Shown here: piece after piece, positions 10,396 through 22,380 of the stretch
How positions within the stretch are numbered: the stretch's first letter is position 1
Layout: every line of letters starts with the position of its first letter
Assembly (NCBI RefSeq): GCF_027409185.1
Contig: NC_084462.1
Coordinates: 18,265,577 to 18,329,576 of the forward strand
DNA length: 64,000 bases
Origin: Cynocephalus volans
Lineage: Eukaryota; Chordata; Mammalia; Dermoptera; Cynocephalidae
Direction of reading: 5' to 3'
Position numbers and translations under genes: made by a program
The notes under the pieces: generated by a model
What the model was told of the DNA's origin: nothing
Databases searched by the model: none
What the model saw: the letters and a program-made list of their open reading frames with translations, nothing else

Positions 10396-11105
10396 TTTTA
10401 ATCTTTTTTATTATTTTAATTTTTTTCATTGTACATATTTATGGGGTACAGTTTGTTGTTTCAATACATGCATATACTGTATAATGATCCAATCAGAATA
10501 GTTAGCAAATCTATCACCTAAACATTTAGCATTTCTTTGTGATTATAACATTCAAGATCCTCTTGTCTGGCTATCTTGAAATATACAATATAATATTATC
10601 AGCTATTGTCACCCTAGGGCACCAGAACTTATTCTTCTTGTCTAACTGTAACTTTGTAACTTTATACCAACCTACCAACATTTCCCCAGCCCCCCACCCC
10701 CCCTTTCCCTTCCTCTTGTAACCACTATTACTATTTCTCTCTTTTTAATTTATTTTTCTTAATTGACTCATGACAATTGTATATATTTATGGAGTACAAT
10801 ATGATATTTGGATACATTCATACTGTGTGCATGATTACATCAGGGTGCTTGGTATATCTATCACCTCAAACATCTGTCACATCTTTGTGTTAGGAACATT
10901 CAACATCATCTTGACGAGCTATTCAGAGATACACAGTACTTTGTTGTTAACTGTAGTCTCCCTATGTTACTATAGAACCCTAGATCCCATTCCTCCTATC
11001 TCTCTACTATTTTGTATTCATTGACCACCCTTTCCCCATCCCCCTCTTTCCTTTCCTCCCACCAGTCTCTAGTAATTGCTATTCTACTCTCTACTTTTAA
11101 GAGAC
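10396..11105 (-). mobile_element. Two consecutive antisense L1 3' UTR copies
   Basis: Two diverged copies of one L1MA/L1PB-like 3' UTR lie head-to-tail at about 10396-10740 and 10760-11100. Each shows TGTACATATTTATGGGGTAC or TGTATATATTTATGGAGTAC, then ATCACCT(A/C)AAACAT, TCTTTGTG, a Leu/Ile-free AT-rich stretch and a C-rich tract. They sit inside the older antisense ORF2 sequence, which resumes at about 11106. They represent either two insertions or one duplicated insertion. Confidence 0.65.
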
Positions 11106-11182
11106 CTTAAATTGCATTTTTCTAATGGCTAGTGATGTTGACTATCTTTTCCTGTGCTTCTTTGTTAACCATATATCCTTTT

Positions 11183-11292
11183 GTTTTTGTTTTTGTTTTT
11201 GTTTGGGCAGCTGGCCAGTGTGGGGATCCAAACCCTTGACCTTGGTGTTATCGGCACCACACTCTACCAGCTGAACTAACAGGCCAGCCCTG
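11183..11292 (-). mobile_element. tRNA-Ile-derived SINE
   Basis: Read on the minus strand it begins GGGCTGGCCTGTTAGTTCAG (A-box region), then TGGTGCCGATAACACCAAGG and GGGTTTGGATCC (B box), and ends in (CAAAAA)n. This closely follows tRNA-Ile. An 11-bp target-site duplication, TATATCCTTTT, flanks it at 11172-11182 and 11293-11303. It is an internal pol III-type SINE and not a functional tRNA, because the stems are degraded. Confidence 0.9.
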
Positions 11293-12382
11293 TATATCCT
11301 TTTTAGTAAAATGTTCGTTCATGCCTTTTGCCCATTTCTGAACTGGCTTGTTTAATTTTTTACTGCTAAGTTTGAGGTTTCATTATATATTCTAAATATA
11401 CGTCCTTTGTTAGATATGTGATTTGCAAATATTTTCCCCAGTGTGTAACTTGTATTTTCATCTCATACCAGTCTTTTGCAAAACAAAAAATTTTAAATTT
11501 GATGAAGCAAAATTTATTGAATTTTTTCCTTTTAAGAATTATGCTTCTGGTGACATGCCTAAGAACTCTTTGTCAAGCCTTATGTCATGATGATTTTCCC
11601 CCATGTTTTCTTCTAAATATTTTACAGCTTTACATTTTCCATATAAGTTTATCACTTGTTTTGGGTTAATTTTTGTATAGGTATGAGGTTTATGTAGTGA
11701 TTTTTATTTTGCCAATGGATAGCCAATTGCTTCAGCACTATTTGCTGAAAAGACTATTCTTCCTCCATTGAATTGCTTTTCCATCAGTGTCAAAAATCAT
11801 TTAGGCACACCTGTGTGGGTCAATATGCCTTCTCTATTCCATTCCATTGATCCATGTCAATCCTTCTGTTAATTTCACACATCTTGATTCCGGTAGCTAT
11901 TTAATATAAAGCCTTGAAATCAGGTAAAGTAATTTTTTCCAATTTATTCCTCTTTTTCAAAACTGCTTTTAGGTATTTTAGTTCCTCTGTCTTTCAAAAT
12001 AAACTTCAGAATAAACTTGTCCATATATACACAAAAACTTGCTAGGATTTTGATAACACTAAATTGCATCAAGGCTATATATCAACTTGGGGAGAAATAT
12101 TATCACCTTTATTATTTGAATCTTCCAATCCATGAACATAGTATGTCTCTCCATTTGTTTGCATCTTTTTACATTTCTTTCATCAGTGTTTCATATTTTG
12201 CACCATATAAGCCCTGACCATGTTTTGTTAGATCTAAACCTAAGTATTTTATTTTTTAAGAAATTGTAAATGGCATTGTAATTTTAATGTCAGTGTGTTT
12301 TGCATGTTGATCATTTATCCTGAGACCTTGCTAAACTCAGCTATTTGTTCTAGTTAGTTCTAGGAGGGTTATTTCTCCTAGA

Positions 12383-12385
<3 letters not shown>

Positions 12386-12446
<61 letters not shown>

Positions 12447-12470
12447 TTACATACATACATATATATATTT
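12386..12470. repeat. (AC)n / (AT)n microsatellite
   Basis: About 24 uninterrupted AC units are followed by AT and ATAC units, grown within the old L1. Confidence 0.95.
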
Positions 12471-13358
12471 ATTGCTGAGTTCAATTTTCTAATATTTTGT
12501 TAGGAGGTTTGCATCTATATTCATGAGAGATATTGTTCTGTAGTTATCTTTTTGATACTATCTTTGTCTGATTTTGGTATTAAGGTAACACTGGCTTCAT
12601 AAAATAAATTGGGAGGCTTTCCTTCCTCTTCTATTTTTGAGATTTTGTATAATTGATGTTAATTCTTCTTTAAATGTTTTTCACAATTCTCCTGTAAAAC
12701 TATCTGGGCTGGTAGTTTTGTTTTTGTTTCTTGTTTTTGAGAATTTTAAGTTATAAAATCAATGTCATTAATAGTTTTTGGGCTATTCAAATTATTTATT
12801 TCATATTGGGTGGGTAGTGATAGTTTGTTCTTTTCAAGAGATTGGTTCATTTAATCTGTGTAGCCAAATGTATGATGTAGAGTTGTTTGTAGTATTCTTT
12901 TATTATCCTTTGGATGTCTGCAGTGTCTGCAGTGATATTCTATGTTTCATCCCTGATATTCAGGATTTGCATCTTCTCTCTTTTTTCTTTGTCATTCTTA
13001 TAGTTTTGTCAATTTTATTGATCTTTCAAAAAAATCTTTTTGTTTTATTGATGTTTTTCTCTTCTTTTTCTGTCTTCAATTTTATTGATTTCTGCTCTTA
13101 TCATTATTATTTCCTTCCTTCTACTTGCTTTGGGGTTATTTTGTTCTCCTTTTCCCAGGTTCTTGAGGTGGGAGTTTAAATTACTTACATGAAACTTCCT
13201 CTCTTTTTCTAAAGTAAGTATTTAGTGCTATAAATTGCCCTCTTAACCCTGCTTTAGCTGCACCCAACAAATTTTGATAGACCATATATTCATTTTCATT
13301 CAGTTCAATCTATTTTAAAATTTCTTTTGAGGTTTCCTCTTTGACCCATGGATTATTT

Positions 13359-13374
13359 AGAAATATGTCATTTA
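13359..13374. repeat. Target-site duplication, left copy, of the truncated L1
   Basis: AGAAATATGTCATTTA, identical to 15646-15661. The older L1 text reads straight through if the intervening DNA is removed. Confidence 0.95.
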
Positions 13375-15313
13375 AATTAAAGCCATATATGCCAAACCCA
13401 CTGCCAATATCATCCTGAATGGGGAAAAGCTAAAAGCTTTTCCTTTAAGAACAGGAACTAGACAAGGATGCCCACTCTCACCACTCCTATTCAACATAGT
13501 GTTGGAAGTACTAGCCAGAGCAATCAGAGAAGAGAAGGAAATAAAGGGCATCCAGATTGGAAAAGAGGAAGTCAAACTGTCCCTGTTTGCAGATGACATG
13601 ATCCTATATATCAAACAGCCTAAAACCTCTACAAAAAAACTCTTCGAGTTGATAAATGATTTCAGCACAGTAGCAGGATACAAAATCAACACACAAAAAT
13701 CAGTAGCATTTCTTTTCTCCAATAGTGAACATGCAGAACGAGAAATCAAGAAAGCCTGCCCATTTACAATAGCCACCCCCAAAACAAAATACTTAGGAAT
13801 TGAGTTAACCAAGGAGGTGAAAAATCTCTATAATGAGAACTACAAACCACTGCTGAGAGAAATTAGAGAGGATACGAGAAGATGGAAAGATATCCCATGC
13901 TCTTGGATTGGAAGAATCAACATAGTGAAAATGTCCATACTACCCAAAGTGATATACAAATTCAACGCAATCCCCATCAAAATTCCAAAAACATTTTTCT
14001 CAGAAATGGAAAAAACTATCCAGACATTTATATGGAACAATAAAAGACCACGCATAGCCAAAGCAATGCTGAGCAATAAAAATAAAGCTGGAGGCATAAC
14101 ACTACCTGACTTTAAGCTATACTACAAAGCTATAGTAACCAAAACAGTATGGTACTGGCATAAAAACAGACACACTGATCAATGGAATAGAATAGAGAAT
14201 CCAGAAATCAACTCACACACTTACTGCCATCTGATCTTTGACAAAGGCACCAAGCCTATTCACTGGGGAAGGGACTGCCTCTTCAGCAAATGGTGCTGGG
14301 ATAACTGGATATCCATATGCAGGAGAATGAAACTAGATCCATACCTCTCGCCGTATACTAAAATCAACTCAAAATGGATTAAGGATTTAAATATACACCC
14401 TGAAACAATAAAACTTCTTAAAGAAAACATAGGAGAAACACTTCAGGAAGTAGGACTGGACACAGAATTCATGAATACGACCCCAAAAGCACGGGCAACC
14501 AAAGGAAAAATAAACAAATGGGATTATATCAAACTAAAAAGCTTCTGCACAGCAAAAGAAACAATTAACAGAGTTAAAAGACAACCAACAGAGTGGGAGA
14601 AAATATTTGCAAAATATACATCTGACAAAGGATTAATATCCAGAATATATAAGGAACTCAAACAACTTTACAAGAAAACAAGCAACCCAATTAAAAAATG
14701 GGCAAAAGAGCTAAGTAGGCATTTCTCTAAGGAAGATATACAAATGGCCAACAGACATATGAAAAAATGCTCAACATCACTCAGCATCTGAGAAATGCAA
14801 ATCCAAACCACACTGAGATACCATCTAACCCCAGTTAGGATGGCTAAAATCCAAAAGACCCTGAACGATAAATGCTGGCGAGGTTGCGGAGAAAAAGGAA
14901 CTCTCATACATTGTTGGTGGGACTGCAAAATGGTGCAGCCTCTATGGAAAATGGTGTGGAAGTTCCTCAAACAATTGCAGATAGATCTACCATACGACCC
15001 AGCTACCCCACTGTTGGGAATATACCCAGAGGAATGGAAATCATCAAGTCGAAGGTATACCTGTTCCCCAATGTTCATCGCAGCACTCTTTACAATAGCC
15101 AAGAGTTGGAACCAGCCCAAATGTCCATCATCAGATGGGTGGATACGGAAAATGTGGTACATTTACACAATGGAATACTACTCAGCTATAAAAACGAATG
15201 AAATACTACCATTTGCAACAACATGGATGGACCTCGAGAGAATTATATTAAGTGAAACAAGTCAGGCACAGAAAGAGAAATACCACATGTTCTCACTTAT
15301 TGGTGGGAGCTAA
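13375..15313 (+). pseudogene. L1 ORF2 3' fragment (RT to C-terminus)
   Basis: One frame runs from the truncation point to the normal TAA at 15311-15313 and is interrupted once, by a TGA at 14789-14791 (the other copy has CAG there). Visible motifs are [23 protein letters not shown], the FADD catalytic box and the C-terminal [18 protein letters not shown] cysteine motif, in frame here and frameshifted in the other copy. It lacks the endonuclease and a promoter, so it is dead on arrival. Confidence 0.93.
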
Positions 15314-15327
15314 AAATTAATATATAA

Positions 15328-15362
<35 letters not shown>

Positions 15363-15523
15363 AAAACCGGCGGGGGGGGGGAGAAGATATAACAACCACA
15401 ATTACTTGAAGTTGATACGACAAGTAAACAGAAAGGACATTGTTGGGGGGAAGAGGGGGAGGGAGGAGGGAGGGCGGTTTTGGTGATGGGGAGCAATAAT
15501 CAGCCACAATGTATATCGACAAA

Positions 15524-15554
<31 letters not shown>

Positions 15555-15645
15555 CCAAGATTCAAAAAAATAAATAAATAAATAATATATATATATAAAT
15601 AAATAAATAAATAAAATGAACCTAGGAATCAAAAAAAAAAAAAAA
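15314..15645 (+). other. 3' UTR and compound tail of the truncated L1
   Basis: It contains an AC repeat, two G-rich tracts and the shared 3' end AATGTATATCGA. A poly(A) run follows at about 15532-15553, then GCCAAGATTC, AAAT/AT-repeat sequence and AATGAACCTAGGAATC, and a second poly(A) at 15631-15646 that touches the target-site duplication. The double tail suggests a 3' transduction or tail expansion. Confidence 0.7.
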
Positions 15646-15661
15646 AGAAATATGTCATTTA

Positions 15662-16050
15662 GCTTCCAAATGTTTGGAGATTTTACTGTTATCTTTCTGT
15701 TATTGATTTCTAGTTTGATTCCATTGTGGTCAGAGAATACGCTCAGCATGATTTCTATTCATTTAAATTTGTTGAAATTTGTTTTATGACCCAGGATATT
15801 TTCTATTTAGGTATATATTCTGTCATTTATTGAAAAAAAATGTGTATTCTGCTATTGTTGAATGGAGTGCTCTATAAATGTTGATTAGAATGTGTTGGTT
15901 GATGGTGTTAAGTTCTTCTACATCCCTGCTAATTTTTTGTCTTATTGTTCTACCAATTGTTGAAAAATGAGTGTTGAAAGCCCCTATACTTGTGATTTAT
16001 CTATTTCTCCTCCCAGTTCTATCAGTTTTTGCTTCACATGTTTTTCAGCT
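15662..16050 (-). mobile_element. Old antisense L1 (continuation after the insertion)
   Basis: The plus strand carries antisense ORF2 text near the endonuclease/RT junction (TTCCATTGTGGTCAGAGAATA; GTTTTATGACCCAGGATATTTTCTATTT). It directly continues the block ending at 13358. Confidence 0.75.
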
Positions 16051-17560
16051 CTGTTGCACACACATTTGGGTCATGAAACTGTTCTGTACCTTGACTATAG
16101 TCGCAGTTGCACAAATGTATATTTGTATTAAAATTCATGGAATTTTACACAGAAAAAATCATTCTACTATATGTTAATTAAAACAAAATAAGTGGAGAAA
16201 GAATAACCTATTGAATAAATTGTGTGAGGATGTGAGGACCCTGGCTTTTCATATGGGGGAAAAAAAACAAATTTAAGTTAACATTTTATACCATACCCTA
16301 AAATAAGTACTAGAGGGATTTAAAAACTAAATATGAAAAGTAGAACTTTAAAACATATGGGGAGAAAGTTTAGGAAGATATCTATATTTCCTCATGGTAT
16401 GAAAGAATTTCTGGGAACAAGACCACAATATCACAACTCAGGAAAAGAATGACAAATTAGACTACATTAAGAATATAATCTTTATGTATGACCAAACACT
16501 AGAAATAAAATTTAAAAGATAAGCCACAGACTATGAGAAAAATATTCTAAACATGTATAAAAGACAAAACACCAGTGTGCTGAGAGAAGATGTTTGCAAC
16601 ATGTATATGTAACAGACAAATAATTAGTACTCTGAGAATATAAAGATATTCTATCAGCTAGTGGAAAACAGACAAATAATCCAATTAAAAAGTGGATAAA
16701 GAAATTCAGAAATTCAAGGAAGAAAACCATATCACCAACTAACACTTGAAAAGATAATCAACTTCACAAATGCAGAACATGAAAATTAAAATGTGATTAG
16801 ATACTGCACACCAATCAGTTTGGTAAAAAAAATTTTTTTTAAGTAGTTCTGACAATACAAATTTTTGATGAAGATGTGGAGAAGCTAGAACTGTCACACA
16901 CTGCTGGTGGAAGGTAAATTGGTGTAACCACTTTAGAGAATAATTTAGTAACACATGGTAAAGTTGAAAATAAACATCCTCAGCAATGCTATACCCAGGT
17001 ATATGATCTAGAGAAACTCTTGTACCTATGTCCATGTTTATCTCAACAGAGTTTGATTAATGAAAATTTGGGAACAACCTAAATAATCATCAGTACAAGA
17101 GCAGATAAATAAATTGTGGTGTATGTATATGATGGAATATCATACACAGTTAAAAAAATAGTCTAGACTCTTGTGTATCAGAATGAATTGATCTCATAAA
17201 ATAAACGTTTTGGAATAATATAAAAAATTTGATGCCATTTGTGCAAAATGTTTCAAACACACAAAATAATACCATACATTATTTATGATTGCACACGCAT
17301 GTTGAAAAATATGAAACCAATTATTTAATGAGTTTATACCAAGTTTATGATGGTGGCTGCCTCCAGGGAGGGCAGAAAAATAATGGAACCAGTACAGTGG
17401 TAAAGCTAACTTCATTTTCACTTGTAATGTTTTATCTCTTTACAAAAAATAACAATACAGTTAAGAATGGATTGCTACTTAGTCTCTATAACCAGAAAGT
17501 GCACAGGAATTACAAAAACATTCAGTCAGATCCCCATGTCTAGTTGATAAAAATATTTTT
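16051..17560 (+). mobile_element. Old sense L1 remnants (3' end, then ORF2 C-terminus plus 3' UTR)
   Basis: 16051-16200 resembles an old L1M 3' terminus (CATGAAACTGTTCTGTACCTTGA...ATTCATGGAATTTTACAC). 16200-17560 reads as degraded sense ORF2 C-terminal sequence and a 3' UTR (AATTGTGGTGTATGTATATGATGGAATATCATACA). There are no long frames. Confidence 0.6.
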
Positions 17561-18402
17561 TCATGAGTTGTTTTTTATAGTGCATCACAATTTTGAATAA
17601 AATGTTCCATGGCTAAACTAGTTGAGTATTAATATACAACAAATCTGTCAATGGAGCTATTATTAAGCAAGGGGAGTGAGATTAGAGTCTATGACTGTTT
17701 CAAGCCTGAAATGCAATTTATAACAGCCATTACATTGTTCCAATTTTAAACCCTCAAATCACTGTCACAACTTGCAAGAGGTAAATGGGACACTTCATGG
17801 TAAACATAATGTTTATTACTTTGAGAAATGTTTATTTAGCAACTCCCCTAGGCCTCCACTCCCTGGATTCTGAGGCCAATGTTGGTAACATCTGCGCCCC
17901 CACGGAGCCTACTATTTAGGGTGGAGGATGAAAATGATCACACAAGCAAATGTGAAAATGCACACATGACAAACAAAGTAAAGGCGATGCTCTGAGAGCC
18001 TAAAATGGGAGTGTTTGGCTTATCTAACGTTATACAACCTGAGAAAAGGACTTCCTATTCAAAGAGAGGAGGAAAAGGTATTGAAGCTGGGAAATCAGCC
18101 AACGAATCAAGGAAATATGGCAAGAAGAAAAACCTGAAAGGATTGGGATGGAACAAAGAAAAGGAGAACTTGATCCGAGATGAAGCTAGAGAGGTAGGCT
18201 AGGCCTATGCACCATGAAATAGTTTGGTTTCCATTTTAAAAGCACTGGGAAGCCTTTGAAGAGTTACATCCAGGCTTGATGACACAATCAGACTTGAAAG
18301 CAACCACTCGGCAGTGGAGCAAATGGACTGGAAGGGGTCAGGGTGGATGCAGCTAGAACAGTCAGGAGGCTATTGCAGGTGAAACGGAGGTTTCTTGGAC
18401 AG
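17561..18402. other. Mostly unassigned sequence
   Basis: No gene seen. 18200-18390 has a faint resemblance to an antisense L2 (GGAAGCCTTTGAAGAGTTACATCCAGG-like text), but it is too degraded to call firmly. Confidence 0.4.
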
Positions 18403-18503
18403 ACATGGTGATGGTGGTGGAGGGGGTGATGGTGGAGTTGATGGTGATGGTGGAGTTGATGGTGATGGTGGTGGGGGTGATGGTGAAGGTGGTGAAGATG
18501 ATG
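18403..18503. repeat. GATGGTGGT-type minisatellite
   Basis: Imperfect tandem GATGGTGATGGTGGAGTT-like units. The His-rich and Thr-rich frames over it are artefacts of the repeat. Confidence 0.9.
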
Positions 18504-18764
18504 GCAATAGAGAGAGTGGAAATCTTTGCAATATTTAGAAGGTAAAATGGACAAGATTTAGTGATTTTTGGAAATGGAGGATGAGGAACAAGAACAAGTT
18601 TATTTTGTAAAAACTCTAGTAACTTTCTTAGCTGCTCTTGGTTTAGTTGAACATGCATATTTGTTACCCTTCTTTCTATGGTACAATTTAATGACGTGCC
18701 TCAAACAGTGACATTCAGTTTCCAAACAACCACCACCACCACCACCTTGCAGGTGCTCTTGATT

Positions 18765-19300
18765 GCTGTGGTGGGTTAAAGATGACTGTACATTCTTTAA
18801 CAATCCTTGCATCAAGGGATGGGGTCTATTTCTGTTTCCCTTTAACCTGGATTAGCCTATGACCACCTTGGTAAATAATTTATGGGAGAAGTGATGGGCA
18901 TAACTTTTGAAACTGGCTTGCAAGAAGCCTTACAGCTTCTGCCTGGGCCTCTTACAGCACTCTCTCTGGGAACCCTGAGCTACAGTGAAAGAAGTCTGAT
19001 CACCCTGAGACCGCCATGCTTGAAAGGCCACGTGTAGGTGCTGTTTCAATAGTTCTCACCTTCCAGCTGCACCCACAAAGACCCAGACATGTGAGAGAAG
19101 CTTTCTTGGATCCTCCAGATTGATTCATCCGTGAGTCAAGTAACACTGAGTGACCTCAGTCAAAGCCACGTGGCCCAGAAGAATCATCCATCTAAGCCCT
19201 GCCCAAATACCAAATTCGCAACATTGTAAGACAGCATATATGGTTGTTGTTAGAGGCTGCTAAATTCGGAAGTAATCTGCTGGGCAGCAATGACTGAACA
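18765..19300 (+). mobile_element. MLT1-type MaLR LTR
   Basis: It resembles the MLT1 consensus in order: a 5' stretch, GACCACCTTGG-type text, CATGTGAGAGAAGC...TTGGATCCTCCAG, CCCAGAAGAATCATCCATCTAAGCC, and a 3' end with TTGTTAGAGGCTGCTAA and CAGCAATG. It is a degraded relic of an ERVL-MaLR. Confidence 0.65.
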
Positions 19301-20729
19301 CCTACTTTTCCAGATATGGCAAAAGAATTAGAATAGTGATTTCTACTCTTCCTCACCAAGTCTGTTCCTCACCTACACTGACCCGTAGCATAACACAAAT
19401 AAACAAAGGTGCGTTCTGTGATGTAAAACAGACCTATTTTAGCAATTAGGTGGTGCAGACAGACAAAACAGCCCCCAGTGAGGAACTTGGTGCGCTAAGC
19501 CCCTGCACCCTGCTCCTGCATCTCCTTCCCAGCCAGAGGAGGCAAGACTCCTGTAATGGATGCTCCAGCTGACAGCCTGGTCCCCGAGGGGCACCATGAT
19601 GCATTGTCTAGTCACTGAGAGTATTTAAATTACTCAATTTGAACAGTCCTCCCCATGGAAAAGATTAAATCCCAACTAACAGAAAGATGCATGAGAAGCA
19701 AGGGGGCAGAAATCTGTCAACGGCACTATTCTTAGTCAAACCTCAGCTCCTAGGAATAAGGGCTCCTAAGCGACTGTTCAGACCGTGAAAGCATATGCAA
19801 CTTTAGTGGTGTACGAAATGAGGGAAATAAATTGATGATTGCACCTGGTAACTCTGAAAAAGTCTGTATGGTCCGGCTATGTTATTCTTGTTAACGTTTT
19901 CATTTGTAAAATGTCATTTCTTCCCAGGATAAAAGCTCATTGAAATGATGCCTTCCTGAGAGCATATGTACAAATTTTACACTCTGCCAATTTTATATCT
20001 GATTAAAACTTAAATGCATCAAAACATCCTTTGAAATAATTAAAGGCATTTCACCAATAGGGGCGCAAAGCTAAATGTGTCCGAATATATTCAAAATGAG
20101 CAGATGGAGCTAAGGGAATTAATATGGTTTTATGTCATTTTATAATCACTTAAAAGAAAACAGAATTAGGCTTTCTAAGGATATACTTTTTCATTTGGGC
20201 CAAAATAAGGTGCATTCTCCACTCGGAATAAGTGCCCCATTCGTGTAAAGTTGACATATGAAGTACAATTTATCTCCAGGTCGTTGCAGGGAAAGCAATC
20301 AGTTAGAGGGGCTCTGCTGTTTCCTGGGAAGGCAGCTTCCAAGACAGTTTTGATCCATTGATGAGCGGTGTCTAATATGCTCCCCGAGGTACAGTTTCCC
20401 TAAATCTATTAGACTTTTACAGTCCTTCAGGATCTGCAGTCTGGAGCTGCTCCATCACACTGTATTAACTTGACAATGTAATGTACTGCTATCTTTTATT
20501 TTCATAGGAAGTACTAGGTTTGACCTTGAAACTCTTAACCACACTTTATAATCCTCAGCACATCCTGGCAAAGAGGGGCCTCCTAAGAAAACATTCTGGC
20601 TAGATTCGAATCTGTAAAACCTTGGGTTGGAATGACTAGACTAGGGGAAGTGGGAGAGTAGGGGTCCTGGCAGCTTTGCCTGGATTCCCAAGGGCAAATG
20701 AAATGGGGGACTAAGGAGATATGAATTAT
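19301..20729. other. Non-repetitive intergenic sequence
   Basis: No recognisable repeat or coding frame. 20000-20330 is AT-rich without low complexity, a type of sequence worth checking for conservation (see findings). Confidence 0.5.
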
Positions 20730-20965
20730 ATGAACAGCTGTAGTTTACTGAGCTCCTACCACATGCCAGGCACCATGCTTCACATGGGTCATCCTATTTA
20801 CTTTTTGTGAGGTTGTCTTCATACTTGTTTTACAGATGAGGAAACTGAGGCTCAGAGAGGACAATAACTCACCCAAGGTCACCCAGTTAGTAAATGGCAG
20901 ACCTGGATTCAAACGCAGGTCTTTTTGATTCAAAAGCCTGAGCTCCTTAGCATGATGCTATGATG
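20730..20965 (-). mobile_element. MIR SINE
   Basis: The plus strand reads GATGAGGAAACTGAGGCTCAG and CCCAAGGTCACCCAGTTAGTAA, the reverse complement of the MIR core. Confidence 0.9.
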
Positions 20966-21954
20966 ACTCACTGTGAAATAAAATCTCTGCTCCTGAGAAA
21001 AGAAAGTCAGTTTGGGCTGTACCGGCCTGATTTGGTGCCTTTGTGTGGCATTGCTCAGCTCTTCCCTACACTTACCATAAGCCAATCGTTATGGTAAGCT
21101 GGGCGTTTCCTTCCTACGTTCTTCCCTAGGAAAACAGAGTCTTTCCCTGGGGACTGAGGACAGTGTGTCAGGTTCTCTTCTCTGCTCTGGAGGTACGCCA
21201 TATGCCTCCAGAGCAGGAAATGGTACCTCCATGCAAACCTCCTAGATACCAGGCCTATTCAGATGCCAATCTTGTGCTTCCCTGGACTATCTGGTCTGTA
21301 ACCCCCACGGGACATCTGAAAGGGCCTGACCTCTGCAGAGAGCAGCGCCTTTGGAGGGCTGAACTAAGATCCCCAGAGTCCAAGTAGAAGGTAAACATTC
21401 ACCCAGCTGATGGTAGACACAGACACTGGCCAGGAAGAGCATTGTACAGATCCACAGCAGGCACTTCCAAATTTCCTTCTTCCTGCAAGCCATAAATGCT
21501 TTTAATTATTGAAGAATGATTCTTGCATGTGTCCAATTTTTCAGCCTCTGGCAAGAATAAAGAGCCCACTAGCCATGAATCCTATCTGATTACTAATAAG
21601 AATGACATAAGATGACACCAATGCTGAGGAATGCTCTTGGGTGGGCTCCAGCCAAGGCAGACTCAAGTTGGATGAGCCCAGGTTAAGATAGCTACTGCTT
21701 TCCCCAGTATTTCTAAGCGGATGCAGAAGGTTCTGTTCCCAAAAGGCAGAAGCTCATAGGACCACAGCAGGATAGGGAACTAGGAAAAAATGTTTTCTTG
21801 CATGTGACCAAGTGGCTCTCCCTGCCCAGGAACATCCTCACTCCCTCCAGGCTACCAGAGCTACTCTGCTGTGCATTTCTTCACTCTTAGTCCTGGGCCC
21901 TGGCATTCTGCAAGGGGCACTTGGAGCCGGGATGCTTGGGTTCAAATCACATCA

Positions 21955-22380
21955 TAAACAGCCCTCCCAATGTCCATTAACAGGTGAATGGATAAACAAA
22001 ATGCCATATATATAGAATATTAGTCATCCGTAAGAAAGAATGAAGTACCTCTACATGCTACAACACGGATGAACTTTGAAAACATACTAAGTGAAAGAAG
22101 CCAGATGCAAAAGGCCACATATTGTATGATTTCTTTTATATAAGATAACCAGAATAGGGGACAGAAAGCAGATTGGAGGTTGCCAGGGGCAGGGGGTAGA
22201 GGCAATGAAGAGTCATTGAAGGGGTTCCTTTTGGGGTAATGAAATGCTTTAGAACTAGATAGAGGTGGTGTTTGTACAACATTGTGAAATCTCCTAAATG
22301 CCACTGAATTGTTCACTTAAAAATGCTGAGTTTCATGTTATGTGAATTTCACTCTGATAAAAAACAAAAACAAAAACAAA
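21955..22380 (+). mobile_element. Old L1 3' end, sense
   Basis: It shows CCCAATGTCCATTAACAGG, a GAATGAAG...ACACGGATGAACTTTGAAA stretch, CAGATTGGAGGTTGCCAGGGG and a tail ending in (CAAAAA)n, matching an L1M ORF2 C-terminus and 3' UTR. Confidence 0.75.

Larger units (their letters stand above)
11106..13374 (-). mobile_element. Old antisense L1 ORF2 body (continuation)
   Basis: The plus strand reads as the reverse complement of a degraded L1 ORF2, C-terminus first and RT region later (e.g. the AGTATTTTATTTTTTAAGAAATTGTAAATGG and TTGCATCTATATTCATGAGAGATATTG stretches). It is broken in every frame. It hosts a SINE (11183-11292) and an AC/AT microsatellite, and is cut at 13374 by the second young L1. 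It continues at 15662. Short open frames in it are not genes. Confidence 0.75.
13375..15645 (+). mobile_element. 5'-truncated young LINE-1, sense
   Basis: A 2.27-kb 3' portion of the same L1 family as the 2.5-9.3 kb copy begins inside the ORF2 reverse transcriptase and runs through the 3' UTR to a complex A-rich tail. A perfect 16-bp target-site duplication flanks it. Its protein and nucleotide text is very close to the other copy (three differences in the first ~55 residues compared), so both derive from one recently active lineage. It landed in the older antisense L1. Confidence 0.95.

Noticed and set aside
13372..15162. Minus-strand frames across the truncated L1
   Set aside because: Antisense shadows of ORF2. 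They repeat the shadow proteins of the other L1 copy.
18288..18554. His-rich frame, and similar frames at 38253-38558
   Set aside because: They are translations of GAT/GGT tandem repeats.
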